Both the position numbers and the translations under genes were made by a program. Below the pieces are notes generated by a model, which saw only the letters and a list, made by a program, of their open reading frames with translations, did no database searches and was not told where the DNA came from. Positions 53,686 through 64,000 of a stretch of 64,000 nt of DNA are shown piece after piece (the stretch's first letter is position 1; every line of letters starts with the position of its first letter). The stretch is from NCBI GenBank assembly GCA_025656675.1, contig JAHXHN010000003.1:620001-684000 (forward strand). Direction: 5' to 3'. This DNA is from Candidatus Thiodiazotropha sp. (ex Codakia rugifera). Its GTDB lineage: Bacteria; Pseudomonadota; Gammaproteobacteria; Chromatiales; Chromatiaceae.

Positions 53686-54428
53686 TTTATTGCCAGTAAG
53701 GAAGCAAAATTAAAACACTGAAACCAGACTTCAACGGTCGTAAAACCCACCTTTTGCAGCCGTTCCTTGTGACAAACCAGGGTCTCTGGTATGAGTACAT
53801 CTTCTAACGCTGTCCGTTTCTGACTGATCTCCAATTCAGAATAGCCCTGGGCCTTTTTAAACCCATGGTGCATCGCTATGAATATTCGCTGAGCCGTATC
53901 GTTCGGTAATGCTATTTTCTCCGACAGGAGCAGCAATCCACCTGGCAGCATACCCGCATGAATGTCTGTCAATAGCGTGAGGCGGTCAGCCGCAGGAACA
54001 AACTGCAAAGTAAAATTCAACACGACCATAGATGCCAGACGAATCTGAATATCCCTGATATCAGCGCAAATTAATTCTACAGTCGGACCTCCATCCTGTT
54101 CAGCAAGATAGTGTTTGGCCTTGGACAACATCGCTGACGAATTATCAACTGCAATAAGGTGACAATCGAGATCTTCCACCGCACGCCGGATCGCCAGTGT
54201 TGCCGCACCGAGCGAACAACCCAGATCGTAACAATTTGAATCTCGCTTGATGTATTGAGCAGCCAGTGTCCCAATCATATTGATGATCGTTCCATAACCA
54301 GGAACCGAGCGGTTTATCATGTCAGGGAAAACACGGGCAACCCGCTCATCAAACACGAAATCAGGAATGATTTCATGCGCATCCGCATATAGCTTGTCTT
54401 TAGTCACATTAATCAGCCATGAATGCAT
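53682..54428 (-). CDS. cmoA: CmoA, carboxy-SAM synthase
   Basis: From ATG 54428 the protein has 248 residues, which matches the family length. It begins near VTKDKLYADAHEIIPDFVFDERVARVFPDMI, the CmoA N-terminus, and has the SAM motif CYDLGCSLGAATLAIRR. It makes carboxy-S-adenosyl-methionine from SAM and prephenate. A longer reading to 54503 exists, but the added 25 residues do not resemble the family. The ribosome-binding site is weak for all candidates. Confidence 0.92.
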   Translation of the reverse strand: MHSWLINVTKDKLYADAHEIIPDFVFDERVARVFPDMINRSVPGYGTIINMIGTLAAQYIKRDSNCYDLGCSLGAATLAIRRAVEDLDCHLIAVDNSSAMLSKAKHYLAEQDGGPTVELICADIRDIQIRLASMVVLNFTLQFVPAADRLTLLTDIHAGMLPGGLLLLSEKIALPNDTAQRIFIAMHHGFKKAQGYSELEISQKRTALEDVLIPETLVCHKERLQKVGFTTVEVWFQCFNFASLLAIK

Positions 54429-54542
54429 AGAAATATGTGTAGAGAAATTTTGTATTCGATGATAATTTTTTTGGCTCTTCACCTGATCGGGTGGGTAGGC
54501 CATCTAAACCGCAACAAGTCATTTTATCTGTTTATGGGATTT

Positions 54543-54730
54543 GTCCGCAAATAAACGCGAATGCACGCAAATAGGATTAGGAGTTTTCTCTCGTGTGTCA
54601 TTTTAACCGGAAAGGTAAATCTTAAACCGCAAGTGTTTAAGATACCTCGTATCATCGGCATGACACAGGACTTGAGCACCGTAACTTGAGGTCATTGAAA
54701 CAATTGCGTTGTTTGGCGTTATTTGCGGAC
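54543..54730. repeat. Inverted repeat pair flanking a ~160-base spacer
   Basis: GTCCGCAAATAAACGC (54543-54558) and GCGTTATTTGCGGAC (54716-54730) are near-perfect inverted copies (one base indel). The 157-base interior has no gene. The ends could make it a small non-autonomous element. It occupies most of the 400-base gap between cmoA and the MFS gene; the rest holds nothing recognised. Confidence 0.55.
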
Positions 54731-54836
54731 ATTCGACAGAGCCATTGAATAAAGCCGCTGTATGTGTCCATTCTTACCCATGTGACCAGGGAAAGAGCCA
54801 TTTTATGACTTGCATCTATAGACACAAGGTTAAATG

Positions 54837-56114
54837 TTACTTCTCTGCTTGAACAGCGAGCTCTCCTTCTGTTACATCTACAAAGCTGAGTAACACACCG
54901 CCTATAATAAACAGTATACTGACCGAGAGGATCGATAGACGGGTATCGCCTGTCAGTACCCCAATCCAGCCCATCAACATCGGCCCAACCACCACCGCAA
55001 ATTTCCCCAGCATATTGTAAAACCCAAAAAATTCTGCAGACTGATCATGAGGAATCAATCGTGCATAGAGTGAGCGGGAGAGCGCTTGTATACCACCCTG
55101 CACCAGGCCAATTGAGATTGCCAGCAGGTAGAACTCCCATACATCCTCCATATGATAGGCCCATAGCAGGATAAGCAGATAGACGAAAATCGCCAACATG
55201 ATCCCCTGCTTCGGTCCATGTTTATTACCTATCCTTCCAAATACGATAGCAGCCGGAAAACCGACAAACTGGGTAATGAGCAGAGCCACCATCAGATTGT
55301 TTGCATCAAACCCGATAGAGAGCCCGAAATCTACAGCCATCCGGACAATAGTATCGACACCATCGATGTAACACCAATAGGCTAAAAGAAAAAGAAAGGT
55401 CATTCGCAACTGTTTGAGTTTACCGAAGGTGCCGATCAGCTGGCGAAACCCTGCTACTAACCACCCCTTTTGAGCAGAGCCTGTAGAAGGTTCCTTAACC
55501 AGCAGGAACAGGGGAATGGAGAAAACCGCCCACCACACTGCAACAGTCACAAATGAAACTCTTACCGCCTCAGCCGCATCTGCGAGACCGAATGATTGAG
55601 GATAGAGCGTCATCAGGACATTGAACGCAAACAATAGACCACCACCCAGATAACCAAATGCAAAACCGTAGGCGGACACCTTGTCGTAGTGTCGCTTATC
55701 TGTCACCGACACCATTAACGCATCATAAAAGATGTTACCACCGGAAAAGCCAAGTAAGCTCAGGCCATACAGAATCAGGGCCATCATCCAGTTCCCCATC
55801 GCCACCAGATAGAGCGCCCCGGTCATGACAATACCCATTCCGGCAAAAAACAGCAGAAAACCTTTTTTTGCACCGGCCTGATCAGCCAGCGCCCCAAGTA
55901 GTGGAGCCAGGCATACCACGATCACACTTGCGAGAGAGTTAGCCATTCCCAAACGGAAAGTACTATCAGTGACAGCTGCGTCCACGCTCCAATACTGTTT
56001 GAAGAAGATCGGAAAAAAACCAGCCATTACAGTTGTGGCAAAAGCCGAATTAGCCCAATCATAGAGACTCCATGCGAAGACCCCGGGTTTGCGTAGAAGA
56101 GCGTGACCTCGCAT
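54837..56114 (-). CDS. MFS transporter, UMF1/Atg22-like
   Basis: A 425-residue permease with about 12 helices, starting with RKPGVFAWSLYDWANSAFATTVMAGFFPIFFKQYWS, the signature of the UMF1/Atg22-like group, and containing ALADQAGAKKGFLLFFAGMG and YARLIPHDQSAEFFGFYNMLGKF. Substrates are unknown, possibly amino acids or small metabolites. It starts 21 bases after the response-regulator stop codon, so it may be part of that operon. Confidence 0.85.
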   Translation of the reverse strand: MRGHALLRKPGVFAWSLYDWANSAFATTVMAGFFPIFFKQYWSVDAAVTDSTFRLGMANSLASVIVVCLAPLLGALADQAGAKKGFLLFFAGMGIVMTGALYLVAMGNWMMALILYGLSLLGFSGGNIFYDALMVSVTDKRHYDKVSAYGFAFGYLGGGLLFAFNVLMTLYPQSFGLADAAEAVRVSFVTVAVWWAVFSIPLFLLVKEPSTGSAQKGWLVAGFRQLIGTFGKLKQLRMTFLFLLAYWCYIDGVDTIVRMAVDFGLSIGFDANNLMVALLITQFVGFPAAIVFGRIGNKHGPKQGIMLAIFVYLLILLWAYHMEDVWEFYLLAISIGLVQGGIQALSRSLYARLIPHDQSAEFFGFYNMLGKFAVVVGPMLMGWIGVLTGDTRLSILSVSILFIIGGVLLSFVDVTEGELAVQAEK

Positions 56115-56135
56115 GCTATTAAATATAAATAATAT

Positions 56136-56771
56136 CTATTCTTCCTGCTGAGGTTCTGAGAGTGTGAGATTGGCATTGATCGCCATCCTCACCAATTCAG
56201 CAAGTGAATCAGCCTCCATCTTCTCCATCACTCTGGCCCGGTGTGCCTCAACGGTTTTTGCACTGACACCCAAACTCGTTGCAATCTCCTTGTTCGCCTT
56301 GCCATTGGTCACCATCACCATGACTTCATGCTCTCTTGGCGTCAGACGAGCCAGGCGGGTCGCTATTTCAGCCCTTTGAGACTGCATGTCCCGCTGTCTC
56401 ACATCCAATGCCAGGGCATGACGAATACTCTCAAGCAACAGTTCATCATTAAACGGTTTTTCAATGAAATCGATCGCTCCCGACTTCATCGCCCTTACAG
56501 CCATGGGCACATCACCATGACCCGTAATGATAATCACTGGGATGGCTATCTGATTGGCCCTCAAATACTCCTGCAGCTCAAGACCACTCATACCAGGCAT
56601 ACGAACATCAAGTAACAAACAACCCGAGCGTCCCGGATAGTAGCTATTAATGAACGCATCAGCTGATTCAAAGGTCTCCACTTGCATGGAAACCGATTCA
56701 ATAAGCCATTTGAGAGAATTCCGCATAGCCTGATCGTCATCTACTACAAATACTGTCGGTCGTTTACTCAT
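56136..56771 (-). CDS. FixJ-type response regulator
   Basis: A 211-residue regulator: receiver domain with acidic pocket VVDDDQ and the phospho-acceptor D55 in CLLLDVRMPGMSGLE, followed by a LuxR/FixJ helix-turn-helix (LTPREHEVMVMVTNGKANKEIATSLGVSAKTVEAHRARVMEKM-type). Cognate partner of the kinase encoded immediately upstream; separated by only two bases. Target genes unknown; the nearby MFS gene is a candidate. Confidence 0.93.
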   Translation of the reverse strand: MSKRPTVFVVDDDQAMRNSLKWLIESVSMQVETFESADAFINSYYPGRSGCLLLDVRMPGMSGLELQEYLRANQIAIPVIIITGHGDVPMAVRAMKSGAIDFIEKPFNDELLLESIRHALALDVRQRDMQSQRAEIATRLARLTPREHEVMVMVTNGKANKEIATSLGVSAKTVEAHRARVMEKMEADSLAELVRMAINANLTLSEPQQEE

Positions 56772-56773
56772 TG

Positions 56774-59326
56774 CTAAAAACCTGGTAATTCGAGTGTTGA
56801 ATCGGTTGGCAGGATGACATGAAAAGCCGCGCCTTTACCCACTTCAGAGACGACTTCAATCATACCCTGGTGATCCTGCATAATTTTTTGGCTGATCCTC
56901 AGCCCCATACCCATACCGCTCTCCTTGGTAGAGAAAAATGCATCAAATAAATGGTTGAGTGTTTCTGCCGGTATACCTGGACCTGTATCCTTAACCAGGA
57001 CTTGCACCATCTTGCTATTCATCTTCTCAGTCTGCAACAAGAGTCTTCGCTGGCTGGTATCAACCTGCTTCATAGCATCAATCGCATTTCTTACCAGATT
57101 CAGTAAGACCTGTTCAATCTGTACTAGATCGACCCTTACCGGTAACACCTCATCACTTAACTCAACAGAGACTTCAACTTTCTGCCGATTGGCTTCAAAT
57201 TCGATGAATGATGCCACTTCCAGGACCAAGTGATTGAGGTTTGCCACCTCTCGTTCCTGTGGTCGTTTTCCTACCAGGGCGCGCAGTCGCTTGATGATCT
57301 CTCCGGCCCTCTCCGCCTGTACTGTTATCTGGGCCATCGCATCTACCAGTTCGGCTTCTCCACCACGGCCCGATTGCAGACGCCTGACACAACCACTGGC
57401 AAAATTGATAATAGCCGAGAGTGGCTGGTTAAGCTCATGCGCTAAGCCAGTTGACATCTCCCCCATTGTACTGAGCCTACAGACATGTACTAATTCAGAC
57501 TGATGCTGCCTACTCTGCATTTCAGCCATGCGCATTTGAGTAAAATCTCGTCCGTAGATATTGACATAATCCAGCTCTTTGATAGAAGCCAGTTGCAAAG
57601 AGAAGATCTGATCATCCAGATTTATTTCATATTCTTTATTGACGCCCTCTTTAAGTACACTCGCTACCAGGTTTCTCCAATACAGGGGCAAGGTCTGGCC
57701 ACGCTCACAGCCCCAATAAGCCATCAGCGGCTCACTGGCAAGATTCGCATAGACGATGACGCCACGGTTGTTGATACGCAAAACGGGATTAGGGTTTTCA
57801 CTGGCAAGTTTTGCCAAACTGGTAATCTCACGCTCGGCTTGTTTGCGTCCTGTTACATCATGCAGGTAGACATTGAAGACCATCTGCTGTTGTAGATGAA
57901 TCGAAATAACTGAGCACTCGACAGCCCTCTCTTCACCATGGATGGTTTCTGCAAGCAAAGGTTGGCCACGACATATGGCGCTACTGGCACTCTTCCTGAT
58001 GCATCTACCCAGCATAGAGCGAAAGCGCTCACGGTGTTGGGGATGTATCGCAATTTCCTCCAGTCGCCGGCCAATCATCAAATCCCTGGGGTAGCCGAAT
58101 GTTTTCAAGGCCGTGCCATTCACCTCGACGACAATGCCTTGTTCATCCAAGGTAACAATTGAGTCCATTGAGTTGTCGAACAGTGCACTCTTCAGGACTT
58201 CAGTCTCCCTTATCCGCTTCTCCTGCTTATCACGCATAGAGTCCCGTGCTGTAATCAACTGCCGAAAAAATGCCTTTACCCAGTCCTCCAGCAATAGCAG
58301 TTGATTACCTTTTATAATAACCGGCTGCTCAACACCCAAAGCCTGCTGTCCATAGCGGGAAATACGCTTCAGAACATGACTGATCTTGGTCGAAATCAGA
58401 TAAAAGATGATGGAAAAAGCAATCACATAGACCAATGCAGCCAACAAACGATCCAACTGAGCGAGTTTAGTGATATTGCGGATGGTCTTCTGCACGACAT
58501 CACGGGATACAAGGGTAGAGAAGAGCAAACTCTGTTCCATGGACTGATAGCGGGTTAGCGCCTGCGATGTCAGTAGATAGCTTTCCCGCCAATCCCAAAG
58601 ATAGGAGTCTTGGGGTATTTGCTGGCTGTTGCTGCTGACCAACAGCTTTTGATTCTCCGCATCTATCAGTGCGATCAAGGTATCTGTGCCATGTGCCATT
58701 TTCTGGGACTCAGCAAGAAACTCTTCATCAACAGCAACAATCAACAGAAGAACAGCAGGATCAGATGTACGCTGATAAGTTATTTTCGACCATACCAACA
58801 GATAAGGTGACTGATCGATCAGGGTAACCACAGCCTCGTCATGCCCGGTATACAGCTCAATAATACGCTCCAGTTCGAAAGGTAATGGTTTTTTTTGGTA
58901 GATCTCCCTGGCATCACCCTGGCTATCCAGCAAAACAACATGACTGGGCTCAATCGAACTCAGATTGGGGTGTCCAGGCTCTAGCCACCGGGGCGTTAGC
59001 TCGCGATAGTATTTGGGATCGAGTTCTGACTCCAGCCATTGATAGGAGTTGAGGTAGGTAATGATCTGCCAGTGATTGGAGAGACCATGCCCAGCCAATT
59101 GCCATTCACGTAAAAACTGTTCAAAACGGTGTCTTGTCTCTACGGCTCGAATATCCAGTCGTCTGACTAATTCATTGTGAAAAACCTGTTCCAGGCGTTT
59201 ATCTTGAACAGGATCCAACAACAGCCAGGTGACCAGACCGCATAGAATACCGACGAATAAGGATAGCGCAGGCAAGGGGATGCTGATCAGCCAGGCACGC
59301 CACTTTGATGATCGGTTAGTACTCAT
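56774..59326 (-). CDS. Membrane-bound PAS-containing sensor histidine kinase
   Basis: An 850-residue kinase: membrane helices near residues 17-38 and 293-312 enclose a ~250-residue periplasmic sensor region of Cache type; then two PAS domains (around 385-505 and 510-610), HisKA with the H-box STGLAHELNQPLSAI, and HATPase_c with NLVRNAIDAM, DTGPGIP and GMGMGLRISQKIM. The catalytic core is FixL/DctB-like. The periplasmic sensor suggests an external small-molecule ligand. No haem-binding PAS residues can be asserted. It is first in the operon with the FixJ-type regulator. Confidence 0.92.
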   Translation of the reverse strand: MSTNRSSKWRAWLISIPLPALSLFVGILCGLVTWLLLDPVQDKRLEQVFHNELVRRLDIRAVETRHRFEQFLREWQLAGHGLSNHWQIITYLNSYQWLESELDPKYYRELTPRWLEPGHPNLSSIEPSHVVLLDSQGDAREIYQKKPLPFELERIIELYTGHDEAVVTLIDQSPYLLVWSKITYQRTSDPAVLLLIVAVDEEFLAESQKMAHGTDTLIALIDAENQKLLVSSNSQQIPQDSYLWDWRESYLLTSQALTRYQSMEQSLLFSTLVSRDVVQKTIRNITKLAQLDRLLAALVYVIAFSIIFYLISTKISHVLKRISRYGQQALGVEQPVIIKGNQLLLLEDWVKAFFRQLITARDSMRDKQEKRIRETEVLKSALFDNSMDSIVTLDEQGIVVEVNGTALKTFGYPRDLMIGRRLEEIAIHPQHRERFRSMLGRCIRKSASSAICRGQPLLAETIHGEERAVECSVISIHLQQQMVFNVYLHDVTGRKQAEREITSLAKLASENPNPVLRINNRGVIVYANLASEPLMAYWGCERGQTLPLYWRNLVASVLKEGVNKEYEINLDDQIFSLQLASIKELDYVNIYGRDFTQMRMAEMQSRQHQSELVHVCRLSTMGEMSTGLAHELNQPLSAIINFASGCVRRLQSGRGGEAELVDAMAQITVQAERAGEIIKRLRALVGKRPQEREVANLNHLVLEVASFIEFEANRQKVEVSVELSDEVLPVRVDLVQIEQVLLNLVRNAIDAMKQVDTSQRRLLLQTEKMNSKMVQVLVKDTGPGIPAETLNHLFDAFFSTKESGMGMGLRISQKIMQDHQGMIEVVSEVGKGAAFHVILPTDSTLELPGF

Positions 59327-59496
59327 ATTGCAGGCTTATCGAGATGAGTAGAGACACCGTACAGATGTACTAAAACTCTCTGCGTATACTTTTTAATTAA
59401 ATTCATGGAATAGTTTCACAAGGCTTTCTTTTTACTCTTGTTGTTACCTTGAATCCAGTCCGATGCACAACAAACACATATACCCAATGCAGAGAT

Positions 59497-59522
59497 AAAA
59501 AAAAAGACGCTGAATGCGTCTT
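59497..59522 (-). terminator. Rho-independent terminator downstream of the PilZ gene
   Basis: AAGACGC and GCGTCTT (59504-59510 and 59516-59522) form a 7-bp stem with a 5-base loop; on the minus strand it is followed by a run of eight or nine T. Confidence 0.8.
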
Positions 59523-59581
59523 CTTACAAGTGATATCCAGCTAGCTGGAGATTATTATTGTTTTCAGGAGGTTCTGTCAGT

Positions 59582-59977
59582 TCAATAGCGTACAGTGGCC
59601 TGTTTAGGTAAAGTATGGGAAGTACCACTATAACCTTGATACATATAGGCTCTTTCGGCAACTGTAGCGTAGCCATACAGCATCTTGCGCAGCATCTGTC
59701 TAACGCCGGCATCAAGTTCACTGAACATCAGGCCCAGACAGCCGGATTGTTGGTGTACAACATAGGCCTTGGCCTGGCACTGTTTGGTGCCGCCACAGGC
59801 TTCAACCGGGAAGGAGACATCAACAATCGTGTTCAGCTGCTGCGAACTGTCGCCAATATCGACTAACATGCCGCTCAGGCTGATATTTCGTATCTTTCCA
59901 TTTAATATGCCGAGATTTCGATCGTTGATGACGATTTCTAAAGATAACAACTTGCGATGGTCACGTCTGTGTTCCAT
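59582..59977 (-). CDS. PilZ-domain protein
   Basis: A 131-residue PilZ protein starting MEHRRDHRKLLSLEIVIND, with the c-di-GMP-binding RxxxR motif (RRDHR) and the second motif IRNISLSGMLVDIG (D/NxSxxG). Likely a single-domain c-di-GMP receptor affecting motility, surface polysaccharide or type IV pili. Monocistronic, with a terminator downstream. Confidence 0.88.
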   Translation of the reverse strand: MEHRRDHRKLLSLEIVINDRNLGILNGKIRNISLSGMLVDIGDSSQQLNTIVDVSFPVEACGGTKQCQAKAYVVHQQSGCLGLMFSELDAGVRQMLRKMLYGYATVAERAYMYQGYSGTSHTLPKQATVRY

Positions 59978-60134
59978 GCTTTCGCTCCCTAATAATCGCT
60001 GTTATATCGGGGTCTAAAAGTATGGACCCTGTTGGAAAAATTACAAATCGGGAGTATCGCTCCTGGATATTAGGGTTTGCCCTAGGTTTTACTGTTCTCT
60101 TATGCAGAAATCATGCTCAATGAAGTGAGAAAAT

Positions 60135-60575
60135 ATGACAGGAAATCCATCTATTGACCTCGCAGATTACGTGGCTCCGGGTTTTCTACGTCGCTTGGCA
60201 GCTATCCTCTATGACAGCTTGCTATTGGTGGCCCTGCTTTTCGTGGCAACGGCGGTTATCACCTTACCCCTGGGTAGTCTGGAAGGAAGCAATCTACTGT
60301 TATTCCAGTTTTTTATCTTTGAAATCATACCCTTGTTATTCTTTACCGGGTTCTGGACCTGGGGTGGACAAACACTTGGCATGCGGGCTTGGCGACTCAG
60401 ACTGGTGCGTACGGATGGTAAAGCAGTCAATTGGGGGGACGCCATGAAACGTCATATGGCTGCGCTTTTATCACTCTTGTTATTTGGTCTTGGTTTTATT
60501 TGGATTCTATTCGACTCACAAAAACTTGCCTGGCATGACAGGATCTCAAAGACTCGACTAATAGTTGTCAAATAA
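60135..60575 (+). CDS. RDD-family membrane protein
   Basis: A 146-residue protein with three or four membrane helices. The R-D-D pattern is seen in APGFLRRLAAILYDSLLLV (Arg and Asp in the first helix) and in GQTLGMRAWRLRLVRTDG between later helices. Function is unknown, possibly transport or ion exchange. It converges with pabB. Confidence 0.85.
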   Translation: MTGNPSIDLADYVAPGFLRRLAAILYDSLLLVALLFVATAVITLPLGSLEGSNLLLFQFFIFEIIPLLFFTGFWTWGGQTLGMRAWRLRLVRTDGKAVNWGDAMKRHMAALLSLLLFGLGFIWILFDSQKLAWHDRISKTRLIVVK

Positions 60576-60612
60576 GTGAACTGGATCACCTTTTTCAATC
60601 GGGCCCTGATGG

Positions 60613-61995
60613 TCAATTCATCAATGACGGTTCAGCACCCAAGGCCGTGAAAATCGCTGACGCCTTATCCAAAATCTCCTGAAATTCATCCTCTTCGTCG
60701 GAATCGGCCACGATGCCACCACCGGCCCAAAATTGGAGATCCTGGCCCGCTATAACCAAGCTACGAATGGCGATATTACTGTCCATCGAGCCATCCATGC
60801 CGATATAAGCGATACTGCCGCAATAGAGTCCGCGTCGGCTCTCTTCCAGCTCATCGATAATCTCCATTGCACGCAGTTTTGGCGCCCCTGTGATTGAACC
60901 TCCAGGAAAGCAGGCGCGCAAAAGATCTGCGGTATCCTGACCGGTATCCATTTCACCCGATATGGTACTCACCAGATGGTGCACTTGGGCAAAAGATTCC
61001 ACCTCAAAAAGAGCAGGCACCTTCACACTGCCTGTCCTGCAGACCCGGCCCAGGTCATTGCGCAGCAGATCGACAATCATCAGATTTTCGGCCCGATCCT
61101 TTTCACTATTTACCAGGCTTGCACGTAACAACTTGTCCACTTCAGGCTCTTCACTGCGTGGCCGGGTACCCTTGATCGGGCGAGTTTCCACCTTGCCATG
61201 CCGCAGATTTAGAAATCGCTCAGGGGAGGAGCTGAGAATAGACGCAAATGGATAGTCCAAAAAAGCACTGAATGGAGCTGGATTAGCTTCGCGTAGCTGT
61301 CGATAGAGCGCCCAAGGATCGCCTTCGACTGTCGCGCTGAACCATTGGGCGAAATTCACCTGATAGCAATCACCTTCACGAATATAGTGCTGAATCCTGT
61401 CAAATCGTTGAGCATACTCCTTACGAGTGAGATGACTTTTAATGGGTGAGGTCAGTTTAAAGGATGCCGTGAGCTGGCGGAGGGGGTTGGAAAATCCTTC
61501 CACCAGGTCAGACCAGGCCTGCAGGGTTCTGGGGTCTTTTCCACGGCTGACCAACCAGCTTTTTTTAAACTCGTGATCAACCACCAATGCCCAGTCATAA
61601 AGAGCAACAGCCATCTGCGGTAGTTTTTCCTTGTCCGCATCCAAGGCAGGTAGTCGCATCCAGCGACGGGCAAGATCATAGGAAAAATAACCTATCGCAC
61701 CCCCGGCAAAAGGTATCTCCGGGTGTTCCTGAATATCAACTGATTGCAGGTATCCCCTCAATAGATCCAAAGGGTCCTGATCCGATAGCTGAGCGCTGTT
61801 TCGATCCCGTATCTCAGTCTCATCTCCCTGTGTTGTCAAAGTGAGATATGGCGATGCCGAGAGGATGTCATATCTACCCTGACTCACCATCGGCCTGCCA
61901 CTGTCGAGAAATACCGGCCAATCCAGGTGCCGGATCGTTTCGAATAAGTCTGCGCTATCGGTATGATAGGGCAGGCGTTGAATATGGATCGTCAA
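60613..61995 (-). CDS. pabB: Aminodeoxychorismate synthase component I
   Basis: A 460-residue chorismate-binding enzyme: N-terminal RLPYHTDSADLFETI, middle IREGDCYQVNFAQWF, and the catalytic core with PIKGTRPRSEEPE, DRAENLMIVDLLRNDLGRVC, CFPGGSITGAPKLRAMEII and GGGIVADSDEEDEFQE. The PIKGT lysine is characteristic of PabB rather than TrpE (Ala). It makes aminodeoxychorismate for folate. The TTG start lies three bases after the purA stop codon. Confidence 0.92.
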   Translation of the reverse strand: MTIHIQRLPYHTDSADLFETIRHLDWPVFLDSGRPMVSQGRYDILSASPYLTLTTQGDETEIRDRNSAQLSDQDPLDLLRGYLQSVDIQEHPEIPFAGGAIGYFSYDLARRWMRLPALDADKEKLPQMAVALYDWALVVDHEFKKSWLVSRGKDPRTLQAWSDLVEGFSNPLRQLTASFKLTSPIKSHLTRKEYAQRFDRIQHYIREGDCYQVNFAQWFSATVEGDPWALYRQLREANPAPFSAFLDYPFASILSSSPERFLNLRHGKVETRPIKGTRPRSEEPEVDKLLRASLVNSEKDRAENLMIVDLLRNDLGRVCRTGSVKVPALFEVESFAQVHHLVSTISGEMDTGQDTADLLRACFPGGSITGAPKLRAMEIIDELEESRRGLYCGSIAYIGMDGSMDSNIAIRSLVIAGQDLQFWAGGGIVADSDEEDEFQEILDKASAIFTALGAEPSLMN

Positions 61996-61998
61996 TAG

Positions 61999-63309
<1,311 letters not shown>

Positions 63310-63377
63310 TTATATCCAGCTGATGCCGGAATAGTATTGTCACAAGGTTAGTGATTTTTGCAGAATTCCTTACAGAA

Positions 63378-64000
63378 TCAAACAGAAATCAACTGCCACT
63401 GATCGGCCTTCAACACCAGCCGTTGATCACACCCCATCTCTTTGGCCTCTCCATGCTGTCCAGGCAGAGCACAGATTACCCTTCGTCCCTCAGCCCGCAA
63501 TCGTGCTATCGCTTGCTGTAGACGAGTATCGTCTGACCAGGGAGCAAAGATGGCGGTCGGCACTTCGCCCTGCACGACCGGCTGTGCTACTCGAATAAGG
63601 GTTTTCAAATCACTGCTGAAACCGGTAGCTGGCCTCGACCGACCAAAAACACGCCCAATCGCATCATATCGCCCCCCTCTGGCGATCTCCTTACCACTGC
63701 CAGGGACGAATGCCGCAAAAACAACACCGGTATGGAAGTGGTATCCCCGAAGTTCTGCAAGATCAAAATGGACAGGTATATCAGGGAGCCAGACGGCAAT
63801 CAGATCGGCCATCTTCTGTAGATAGTCCAGTGCCTGCATGACCGGTGGAGCGGCGTCCTTCAATAACTCCCTTGCCTGCAGTAAAGCATCGTTGCCGCTC
63901 AATTCACCCAGGCCAGCGAGCATATCGGCATGCAGCGGGGCAATTGAAAAGGAGGTCAGGAGTGATTCGATCTCAGGCATGGCCTTGCGCTGCAAAGCAT
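63378..64000 (-). CDS. hisZ: HisZ, ATP phosphoribosyltransferase regulatory subunit (5' end outside window)
   Basis: The C-terminal ~206 residues of HisZ, a catalytically dead histidyl-tRNA synthetase paralogue that activates HisG. Visible features are HFDLAELRGYHFHTGVVFAAFVPG and ARGGRYDAIGRVFGRSRPATGFS, which correspond to class II synthetase motifs without tRNA-synthetase specificity. The frame runs off the window edge, so the start is unseen. Located upstream of purA as in related genomes. Confidence 0.93.
   Translation of the reverse strand, partial: ALQRKAMPEIESLLTSFSIAPLHADMLAGLGELSGNDALLQARELLKDAAPPVMQALDYLQKMADLIAVWLPDIPVHFDLAELRGYHFHTGVVFAAFVPGSGKEIARGGRYDAIGRVFGRSRPATGFSSDLKTLIRVAQPVVQGEVPTAIFAPWSDDTRLQQAIARLRAEGRRVICALPGQHGEAKEMGCDQRLVLKADQWQLISV

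Overview
The window looks like chromosome from a facultatively denitrifying gammaproteobacterium, most likely a chemolithoautotrophic sulfur-oxidiser relative (Sedimenticola / Candidatus Thiodiazotropha type). The support is the gammaproteobacterial housekeeping set (ettA, cmoA-cmoB, hisZ-purA, pabB), many c-type cytochromes and a complete clade II nitrous oxide reductase cluster. The lineage is an inference: no rRNA, RuBisCO or sulfur-oxidation gene lies in the window, and I saw no tRNA.

Layout. 1-7.3 kb: end of ettA, an exported rhodanese-like protein, a ParA-type ATPase, then a minus-strand operon mcl-mtkA-mtkB (malate to malyl-CoA to acetyl-CoA plus glyoxylate) overlapping two exported-protein genes, one TlpA-like. 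7.5-8.3 kb: an FNR-box-preceded dihaem cytochrome c. 8.7-11.2 kb: a bufferin (metal-buffering peptide) operon bufA-bufB-bufC-doxX. 11.6-14.8 kb: an acetolactate-synthase-like ThDP enzyme and a membrane-anchored GltB-like FMN enzyme. 15-17 kb: small unknown genes and a frameshifted zinc-finger gene.

17-31.8 kb is the nitrous oxide reduction region on the minus strand: nosZ (Sec-type signal, clade II), two cytochromes c, nosB, nosD, nosG, nosH, nosF, nosL, nosY and a FixH/YtkA-like anchor protein. Upstream lie a ZnuA-SCO fusion protein and a MenA/UbiA-type prenyltransferase. 32-39.4 kb: a hemerythrin-DUF2249-polytopic membrane protein group, a pentapeptide-repeat protein, and NO reductase accessory genes (norE, a small membrane protein, norQ, a membrane protein, norD) without norCB. 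Six near-perfect FNR/DNR palindromes (TTGAT-N4-ATCAA type) precede transcription units of this region and the 7.5 kb cytochrome, which makes a coherent low-oxygen/NO regulon.

39.9-47.1 kb: a NosA/OprC-type copper TonB receptor next to a dedicated TonB energiser (DUF3450, two ExbB-like proteins, ExbD, TonB, TPR). This fits the high copper demand of NosZ. 47.3-49.9 kb: glcD-glcE (glycolate to glyoxylate), which meets the mcl-mtkAB route at glyoxylate; glcF is absent here. 50-64 kb: two small exported proteins, a lipoamide-dehydrogenase-like flavoprotein, an OsmC protein, cmoA-cmoB, an MFS permease, a PAS histidine kinase/FixJ-type regulator pair, a PilZ protein, an RDD protein, pabB, purA and the 3' part of hisZ.

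Read together, the window centres on anaerobic nitrogen-oxide respiration plus copper handling, with a side theme of glyoxylate/malyl-CoA carbon metabolism.
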